Positions 15,236-20,035 of a DNA stretch of 20,035 bases are shown here, one piece after another. Below the pieces are notes generated by a model. That model was not told where the DNA came from. It did no database searches and was given only the letters and a program-made list of their open reading frames with translations. Position numbers and translations under genes: made by a program. Within the stretch, counting starts at the first letter, position 1. Every line of letters starts with the position of its first letter. The stretch covers positions 1 to 20,035 of the forward strand of contig NZ_JOFX01000060.1 in assembly GCF_000719345.1 (NCBI RefSeq). The letters are read 5' to 3'. The stretch is from Streptomyces sp. NRRL F-2664 (GTDB taxonomy: Bacteria; Actinomycetota; Actinomycetes; Streptomycetales; Streptomycetaceae).

Positions 15236-15716
15236 TGCACACCAACCACTGCGCCGTTGACGGCTGGGTCGACGCGATCCCCGTCCCCAGCCGCACGGCA
15301 CCGCCGCCTTCGACTTGGTCGTCCGGCCCGCCGACCTCGACACCGCCGACGAGGACGCCCCCGACACGGTCATCGCCTGCACCAGCAGCAACCCGCGCAT
15401 CACCCACGAGCTGCTGAACGGCATACAGCCCGGTGATCTGCTCCGCGCGACCGGCACCCTGGTCCAGCCGTCCACGCCCGGCCAGCCCGCCCGGCTCACC
15501 ATCGACACCTTCCAGGTCCTGAGCACCGCCCCCATCCCGGTCCTGCGCGACATGGTGCTCGACCGGTACGGCGACTACGTCGTCATCTTCGACGCCGACC
15601 ACGACCAAGTCCCCTTTTTTACCGCGCACGGGACATGGGTCGGCCTGGCGGACAACCCCGACGTCATCACCCGCCTCATCAACATCCACGAGCGTGTGAC
15701 CGGGGGCGACGCTTGA
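15235..15716 (+). pseudogene. OB-fold-like protein (~160 aa restored), one C-run frameshift
   Basis: ATG 15235: MHTNHCAVDGWVDAIPVP, then a lost C in run 15285-15288 shifts the frame; restored it reads QPHGTAAFDLVVRPADLDTA … LLNGIQPGDLLRATGTLVQP … ARLTIDTFQVLSTAPIPVLR … GDYVVIFDADHDQVPFFTAH … NIHERVTGGDA, stop TGA 15714-15716. The beta-rich order with 'GDLLRATGTL…ARLTIDTFQVL' resembles an OB-fold, as in single-strand DNA-binding or replication-associated proteins; this is inferred from pattern only. The stop overlaps the next ATG. Confidence 0.55.
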
Positions 15717-15904
15717 TGACCGCCACCACCGGACAGACCCGCACCATGCTGAGCCGTTCGCCGTCGGCCCCGCGCCTCGTGGCCGTCGCCCGCCACCACG
15801 GGGTACCGGTGCGCGGAGACTCTCGTGGCGGCCACGCGCACCCTCGTCACGGGAAGTCCTCACCGTGTTGCTTGTGCCCAGATGCGGGCCGGAGCCGCGT
15901 GTGA
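15716..15904 (+). CDS. Possible small protein (62 aa), end uncertain
   Basis: ATG 15716 overlaps the previous stop. MTATTGQTRTMLSRSPSAPR LVAVARHHG looks coding; after about 15795 a different frame reads more naturally (GYRCAETLVAATRTLVTGSP HRVACAQMRAGAACEVA, stop near 15914), so this gene may also carry a frameshift. Family unknown. Confidence 0.35.
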   Translation: MTATTGQTRTMLSRSPSAPRLVAVARHHGVPVRGDSRGGHAHPRHGKSSPCCLCPDAGRSRV

Positions 15905-15914
15905 GGTCGCTTGA

Positions 15915-16021
15915 CCTGACGGCACAAGGGCCTCTACTCGCGCTCGGTACGCGGGGGTGCAGGCCCTCACGTATCTCGAGACCTCGGCCGCTTCGAGCCT
16001 GACACTCATTGGAAGGAGGGC
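15915..16021. other. Intergenic stretch before the IS630 element
   Basis: No gene seen. GGGCCT … AGGCCC forms a loose inverted repeat around 15937-15976. AAGGAGGGCG near 16013 looks like a ribosome site with no start behind it, possibly separated from its gene by the IS. Confidence 0.3.
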
Positions 16022-16036
16022 GGCGCTAAGCCGTTA
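16022..16036 (+). promoter_or_regulatory. Left half of a parS-like palindrome split by the IS630 element
   Basis: GGCGCTAAGCCGTTA ends at the TA target. Joined to the right flank (TAGCAGCGCC, 17183-17192, one TA removed) it gives GCTAAGCCGTTAGC, an imperfect version of the GCTAACGSCGTTAGC palindrome found intact at 17196 and 19226. Confidence 0.5.
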
Positions 16037-17118
16037 CTGACCTTGTAGTCGTGGTGTCGTCAGGGTGAGTCCGGTGCCGGTGAGGCATCCGTCGATGATG
16101 TCGTTGCGGTATTGGATTTGACGGAGGCCGTGTCGTAGTCGGCGGATGAGGTGGTCGGGGTCGGTGAAGGCGGTGTTCGCCTGACTGGTCCTGCGGAGGA
16201 TGGACCAGATGCCTTCGACGGGGTTGAGGTCGGGTGCGTAGGGCGGCAGGTGGTAGGCGGTGAGCCAGTCCTGTGCGTCGATGAAGGCCCGCATCCGGCG
16301 GTCCTTGTGGACGTTCAAGTTGTCCCCAACGAGGATGATCGGTCCGTCGAGCTGCTGGTGGGCGGCGATGAGGAGGTCGCGGTACTCGGTCCAGGCGAAG
16401 CTCTTGCGGCCTCCGCTCTTGTGATCGGTATGCCGTTTGGGCCGGTAGATCAGGCGGGAGCGCATCCCGGGTTTGTAGCAGCACAGGGCCGCGATGGAGA
16501 AGCGACGCTGGGATCGGCCACGGACCCGGATGACCGGGGTGGATCCGCGCCTGCCCCACGTGCGGGAGGTCGGCGGCGTCGTCGAGAACCCGGCTTCGTC
16601 CTGGAAGACGATCCAGGCCCCGAGCGCCGCCGCGGTGGGTCCACGTGCGACCACACGTCCTTCACCCAGCCGGCCACCGCCGCCGCCTCGTCCCTCTCGA
16701 CGGCCCGACGAGCCGGAACCTGGTGACTCCAGCCGTACCTCCGCAGCATCTGCGAGATACCCGACAGCGTCATGGACTTGTGGAACCGTCAGCCGATCAA
16801 CATCTTGATCCGTGCCAGCGTCCATCTCTGATCAGACCAGCCATGCGCGACCGGGCCCTTCGCAAACTCCTCCTCAAGCACGGCGAACAACGCGTCACTC
16901 AGCTTCGGCCGGGACACCGGGCCACGGGAACGGATCCCGTCCTGACCGGCCCGCCAGGCCTGACGCCACCGCTGGACCGATCGCACGCTGACCCGTAACT
17001 CCTTCGCGACCTCCGTACTGCCCCGCCCATCGGTGAACATCGCGACCGCTTCCACCCGGACCCGCTCACGGAATGCTTGCCTCTCCGCGGTCAGACCCCC
17101 ACCCTGCGGATACCTCAT
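16034..17118 (-). pseudogene. IS630 transposase, broken by a stop and a frameshift
   Basis: ATG 17116-17118. The N-terminal part is a helix-turn-helix (FTDGRGSTEVAKELRVSVRS VQRWRQAWRAGQDGIRSRGP) followed by HGWSDQRWTLARIKMLIG. A TGA at 16789-16791 replaces the expected Arg (CGA) codon of 'IGRRFHKS', and the same frame continues MTLSGISQMLRRYGWSHQVP, ARRAVERDEAAAVAGWVKDV. Near 16645 the frame shifts into GPTAAALGAWIVFQDEAGFS. The DDE core is intact: FQDEAG, ILVGDNLNVH, PPYAPDLNPVEGIW. The stop codon TAA (16034-16036) takes its bases from the TA target, not from the element. No slippery sequence suggests programmed frameshifting, so the element is probably immobile alone. Confidence 0.8.
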
Positions 17119-17182
17119 ACACCCGGCATACCGCGACGATCACCAACCGTCAGTACCTACGACAAGACAACTTCAAGGTCAG
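16037..17182 (-). mobile_element. IS630-family insertion sequence, complete ends, TA target duplication
   Basis: Terminal inverted repeats begin CTGACCTTG at both ends (16037 inward, and reverse complement from 17182) and match in 20 of 24 bases. Each is bordered by TA (16035-16036 and 17183-17184), the target duplication of the IS630/Tc1 group. Length 1146 bp, with one broken transposase gene on the minus strand. It sits directly upstream of parA. Confidence 0.85.
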
Positions 17183-17195
17183 TAGCAGCGCCTCA

Positions 17196-17216
17196 AGCGC
17201 TAACGGCGTTAGCGCT
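17196..17216. promoter_or_regulatory. Candidate parS/operator palindrome upstream of parA
   Basis: AGCGCTAACG-G-CGTTAGCGCT, a perfect 21-bp palindrome, 83 bp before the parA start. Its core GCTAACGSCGTTAGC recurs within parB. Position and symmetry suit ParB binding and autoregulation. Confidence 0.7.
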
Positions 17217-17279
17217 CACGGAGCAACTACCGCCGGATCTCGGCAAAACGCCCCTATGGGATCACCACCACCTCGCCCG

Positions 17280-17295
17280 CGGCAGTATGCTGCCG
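17280..17295 (+). promoter_or_regulatory. Small hairpin over the first possible parA ATG
   Basis: CGGCAG-TATG-CTGCCG encloses the ATG at 17287 and ends three bases before the ATG at 17299. It could limit translation from the first ATG or the whole mRNA start. Confidence 0.35.
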
Positions 17296-17298
17296 TCC

Positions 17299-18483
17299 AT
17301 GTCATCTCCCAACTCGGGAGGTGAGCGGGAGAAGCTCGTCTCCAAGCTGCCCGCTCACCTCCAGCAAGCACTCAAGGTTCGTGCAGCGCAGCTCCAGATC
17401 GACATGCAAGATGCCGTCGCAAACGGCATCCATGCGTGGCGGAACTGCAGTGACGACCTCCCCACTGTCAACACCGCCGGAGCGGACTCATTCGGCACCT
17501 ACCTCCCCGAAGGCCTGTACGAGGACTTCAAAGTCGACTGCCGTGAACGCGGCGTCTCCTACATCCAGGGGCTGGCACAATCCGTGGTTCTCTGGCTCGC
17601 CGACAACCCCGCCGGCGTACAAGCGACCACCCGCAGAATCGTCGTCTGCAACCAGAAAGGCGGCGTCGGTAAGACCGCCGTATCCGCAGGCCTCGCCCAA
17701 GCCTTCGCCGAGGATCCGTCCGCTGTCAGTGCGGCAGCGGATGCCGCAGTCGGTGGCCTGAGAGTCCTTCTGGTCGACTACGACCCCCAGGGCCACCTCA
17801 CCCATCAGCTCGGCCTTACCGCCATTCCAGCGGGCGAGGAAAGCCTCATCACGCACATGCTCCACCGTGAGCAAGCCAAGCAGACGCTACTCGACCTCAC
17901 AGTGGTCATAAGCGGTGAGCGATTCGGCGGACGCCTGCGGATCCTGCCCGCAGCGTTCGACGCGTTTCTCCTCGACTCCGGGCTCACCATGTTCCGCGGC
18001 CCACGTGAAGCCACCCTCGAACGGGCACTCGCCCCGCTCGAGGAGCACTTCGACGTCATCGTCGTGGACTCACCGCCCAGTCTTGGACTCGCTATGGACG
18101 CGGCCCTCAACTATGGCCGCCAGCGCGACGACGAGAAGCCAGGCTCATCCGGTCTTGTCATTCCCGTAGAAGCAGAGGACACCTCGGCCCAGGCTTACGG
18201 GATGCTGATCCAGCAGATCGACTCCCTCTCCAGGGACTACGACCTCGCCATCGAGCAGCTCGGACTCGTCGTCAACAAGTTCGACAGCCGACGCGGCTAC
18301 ATCGCAACCTCGTCCCTCGAGAAGTGGAAGTCGCTCGGTTCTCCCCCGGTCCTGGCCGTGGTACCCGACGTCAAGGAGCAGCGCGAGGCCGTCCGAAAGC
18401 AGCGCCCGCTGCTGGACTACGCGCCTGACTGCGAGCAGGCACACCGGATGCGGCAAATCGCGCGAGGGGTAAAAACGGCATGA
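17299..18483 (+). CDS. parA: ParA partition ATPase with N-terminal helical DNA-binding-like region (394 aa)
   Basis: ParA proteins bind the nucleoid as ATP dimers and are stimulated by ParB-centromere complexes to segregate the replicon. Deviant Walker A KGGVGKT at 120-126, A'-type VLLVDYDPQGH at 156-166 (D160, D162), Walker B VIVVDSPPS at 253-261, LVVNKFDSRRG later. Ahead of the ATPase lie two similar units, KLPAHLQQALKVRAAQLQID (from 16) and YLPEGLYEDFKVDCRERGVS (from 68), each a strand plus two helices, reminiscent of a duplicated ribbon-helix-helix. This would supply operator binding as in plasmid type Ia ParA, which use an N-terminal domain for autorepression. ATG 17299 (MSSPNSGGEREKL) chosen; ATG 17287 lies in a hairpin, and neither has a clear ribosome site. 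Its stop overlaps parB as ATGA. Confidence 0.9.
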   Translation: MSSPNSGGEREKLVSKLPAHLQQALKVRAAQLQIDMQDAVANGIHAWRNCSDDLPTVNTAGADSFGTYLPEGLYEDFKVDCRERGVSYIQGLAQSVVLWLADNPAGVQATTRRIVVCNQKGGVGKTAVSAGLAQAFAEDPSAVSAAADAAVGGLRVLLVDYDPQGHLTHQLGLTAIPAGEESLITHMLHREQAKQTLLDLTVVISGERFGGRLRILPAAFDAFLLDSGLTMFRGPREATLERALAPLEEHFDVIVVDSPPSLGLAMDAALNYGRQRDDEKPGSSGLVIPVEAEDTSAQAYGMLIQQIDSLSRDYDLAIEQLGLVVNKFDSRRGYIATSSLEKWKSLGSPPVLAVVPDVKEQREAVRKQRPLLDYAPDCEQAHRMRQIARGVKTA

Positions 18484-19598
18484 GCAAGGCGGACATGCTG
18501 GGCGACTCCCCCACGTTCAACGCCGTGGCACAGCCGATGAGCAGCCGTGCGGCATCCTTCGCACGCTTCGCCGGGCAGGATGGCCCCGCCCCGGATCCGA
18601 CCGGCGCCCCGGCCGGGACGCTCCGAGTGCGGCTGGACGCCTTGGCCCACAACCCCTACAACCCCCGCGAGGAACTCAAGTCGGTCGATGACCTCGCCGA
18701 TAGCCTCACCTCCCGAGGCGTCATCCAGCCTCTCGCCGTCGTTAGCCGGCAGGCGTTCCTTGCAGCTCACCCCGGCCACGAGGATCAGATCGGCCAAGCC
18801 GCGTATGTGGTTGTCGATGGCAACCGTCGACTTGCCGCATCCACTCTGGCTGGCCTGGACGACGTCCCCATCCACGTCGACGACTCACTCGCCCAGGATG
18901 CTGACACCCTTCTGGAGACAGCACTCACAGCGGCCGTCCAACACGAGAACCTCGACCCCCTTGAGGAGGCGAAGGCCCTCCAGCGCCTAGTCCACGTCCA
19001 TGGATCCCAACGCGCTGTCGCTCGCGCGCTGGGTAAATCCAGCCCCTGGGTCACCCAGCGCATCGCCCTCCTCAAGCTCACCCCGGAGCTCCAAGACGCG
19101 GTCGAAGATCGAAGCCTTCCGGTCGAGATCGCACGCAACATCGGCCAGCTGCCCGCACAGCAGCAGCAGAGTGCTGCACAAGAAGCCCTCGCGAAGCGGG
19201 CTGATGCGAAACGCCGCAAGCGGACCGCGCGGGGTGCTAACGCCGTTAGCACCCCGCGCGCCGCCGGTGGTGAGCCGGAGCCCAACGATGACGCCGTCAC
19301 CCCTCAGTCCGACGAGCGCAGTGCTAAGGTCCAGCCGACCGATGGCGCGGTCATCGCCGAGCACGGCCTCCCCACACAGCTTCCTTCACTGCCGTGGCAT
19401 GACGGCAACGCGGTCATGGACCTCGTCATTGGCGTATTGGATGACGAGCAGCGAACTCGTTTCCTGCACCGCTACATCGAGCGCAGCGGTAGCAAGGAGG
19501 CGCTGGTCGCTGACTTCGCTCGGCTTCTCCCAAAGGAGGGCCGTCTTCAGCTTGCCGCGATTCTGGCAGCGGTGGCGGCAGACCTGCGCGTGCTCTGA
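18480..19598 (+). CDS. parB: ParB/Spo0J-type centromere-binding protein (372 aa)
   Basis: ATG 18480 overlaps the parA stop. The N-terminal tail MSKADMLGDSPTFNAVAQPM SSRAASFARF may contact ParA. The ParB CTPase fold follows: NPYNPREE (58-65), SLTSRGVIQPL, VVDGNRRLAAS (111-121; usual G-E-R-R has N in place of E). HTH near 174-195: HGSQRAVARALGKSSPWVTQ RIALLKL. A basic/Ala linker from ~235 contains the residues encoded by a 35-bp palindrome, then an acidic linker, and a C-terminal region (MDLVIGVLDDEQRTRFLHRY … LLPKEGRLQLAAILAAVAAD) suited to dimerisation. Intact, with normal codon use. Likely operonic with parA and autoregulated through the palindromes. Confidence 0.9.
   Translation: MSKADMLGDSPTFNAVAQPMSSRAASFARFAGQDGPAPDPTGAPAGTLRVRLDALAHNPYNPREELKSVDDLADSLTSRGVIQPLAVVSRQAFLAAHPGHEDQIGQAAYVVVDGNRRLAASTLAGLDDVPIHVDDSLAQDADTLLETALTAAVQHENLDPLEEAKALQRLVHVHGSQRAVARALGKSSPWVTQRIALLKLTPELQDAVEDRSLPVEIARNIGQLPAQQQQSAAQEALAKRADAKRRKRTARGANAVSTPRAAGGEPEPNDDAVTPQSDERSAKVQPTDGAVIAEHGLPTQLPSLPWHDGNAVMDLVIGVLDDEQRTRFLHRYIERSGSKEALVADFARLLPKEGRLQLAAILAAVAADLRVL
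19226..19260. promoter_or_regulatory. 35-bp perfect palindrome inside parB; candidate parS
   Basis: Two 17-bp arms around C19243: …GGGGTGCTAACG-C-CGTTAGCACCCC…. The core GCTAACGSCGTTAGC is shared with the site upstream of parA. It encodes part of the ParB linker (about residues 249-260), where sequence constraint on the protein should be low. Confidence 0.7.
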
Positions 19599-19610
19599 AC
19601 GCCCAGAGCA
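19591..19610 (+). terminator. Short hairpin overlapping the parB stop
   Basis: TGCTCTG-AACGCC-CAGAGCA, followed by seven G. It may assist termination or RNA stability together with the next hairpin. Confidence 0.4.
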
Positions 19611-19623
19611 GGGGGGGCCATGG

Positions 19624-19655
19624 AGAGGCCGGACCCGGCGACGGGGCCGGCCTCT
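19624..19655 (+). terminator. Terminator of the parAB operon
   Basis: AGAGGCCGG (19624-19632) pairs with CCGGCCTCT (19647-19655), then TCTCTTG. Located 26 bp after parB. Confidence 0.7.
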
Positions 19656-19660
19656 TCTCT

Positions 19661-20035
19661 TGAGTGCCTCCCACAGCGTGGGGGAGCGGTACAAGCGGAG
19701 GCACGGGGCCTTCGAGAAGAGGCAGACGACGAAGCACCGCACCGTCGGCAGTCCTGATCTCCAGAAGCTCAACGGCACCGCGCGCAGCGAACACGGAGCG
19801 GACGTCCCCCGTTATGTTTTTCGCGGTCCTGCAATGGGACCGCTGGCCTCCGGTCCCGGTATGACTGTGTCCCCTCTGCCGAACGGATGACCCGGGGGAT
19901 GGTGCCGCCGGGCCCGAGGGGTGGCGTCACAGACGCTGATGAGAGACCCGGCCACCGCCCGGTCCTGCGCAATGCCGGACAGTTCGCGGACGGCAGGCCT
20001 GCATAACGCGGACGCGCGAGCACGGTGCCACCGCC
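19661..20035. other. No gene recognised in the last 375 bases
   Basis: Several open frames exist on both strands but none has steady third-position GC, a ribosome site or a recognisable protein. No repeat array or obvious palindrome seen. Confidence 0.4.

Noticed and set aside
16645..16800. Programmed frameshifting in the IS630 transposase
   Set aside because: Some IS630 elements use it, but no slippery run or stem-loop is present at the shift and there is also an in-frame TGA, so decay explains it better.
19661..20035. Linear-replicon telomere sequence
   Set aside because: No series of closely spaced palindromes of the Streptomyces telomere type is seen at this edge.

Overview
The sequence is uniformly GC-rich with strong G/C at third codon positions, uses GTG starts and shows Streptomyces-type gene families. 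It looks like an accessory, plasmid-like region of a Streptomyces or close relative. The partition operon (parA-parB), a winged-helix protein of the kind carried by Streptomyces linear plasmids, a DciA/DUF721-like gene and a Lys/Gly/Pro-rich plasmid-type protein suggest a large (perhaps linear) plasmid or a plasmid-derived chromosome arm. This assignment is inference: no telomere or complete replication module is visible.

Layout. 1-1071: 3' end of an RHS polymorphic-toxin gene with a low-GC, unrecognised C-terminal tip. 1.3-2.5 kb: wreckage of an unidentified reverse-strand gene and a 5'-truncated zeta-toxin-like gene. 2.47-2.74 kb: small acidic coiled-coil protein on the minus strand. 2.93-5.6 kb: a STAND-type P-loop NTPase with C-terminal repeats, broken by one amber codon and three frameshifts. 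5.8-6.9 kb: truncated CoiA-like zinc-binding protein, then scraps including a TnpB fragment. 7.1-9.6 kb (minus): a DciA-like gene translationally coupled to a winged-helix/zinc-finger protein carrying one frameshift. 9.6-11.1 kb (plus): Lys-rich repeat protein running into a coiled-coil segment that has its own strong Shine-Dalgarno, cut off by what looks like an IS end. 11.2-12.0 kb: secreted protein with two PepSY-like units. 12.2-12.7 kb: tail of an IS5-like transposase abutting a Nudix gene cut inside its Nudix box. 12.76-15.9 kb: tightly packed, start/stop-overlapping small genes (RapZ-C-like, two unknowns, zinc-ribbon fragment, small protein, OB-like protein). Most carry single-base shifts, often in C or G runs, and they are interrupted by an unusual non-coding block at 14.4-14.7 kb with a terminator, two copies of a palindrome in opposite orientation, 8-bp iterons and another inverted repeat. 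16.0-17.2 kb: an IS630-family element with both ends and its TA target duplication. 17.3-19.6 kb: parA and parB, overlapping by ATGA.

The best signal is around the partition operon. The palindrome GCTAACGSCGTTAGC occurs just upstream of parA and again, as a 35-bp perfect palindrome, inside the parB coding sequence. Removing the IS630 element and one TA copy recreates a third, imperfect copy that the element split. These are candidate parS/operator sites of a ParABS system. The second is the structured block at 14.5-14.7 kb, which looks like a control region or origin. Many genes here are decayed or carry homopolymer-type indels, so genuine decay and sequencing error need to be separated before any of the broken genes is interpreted.
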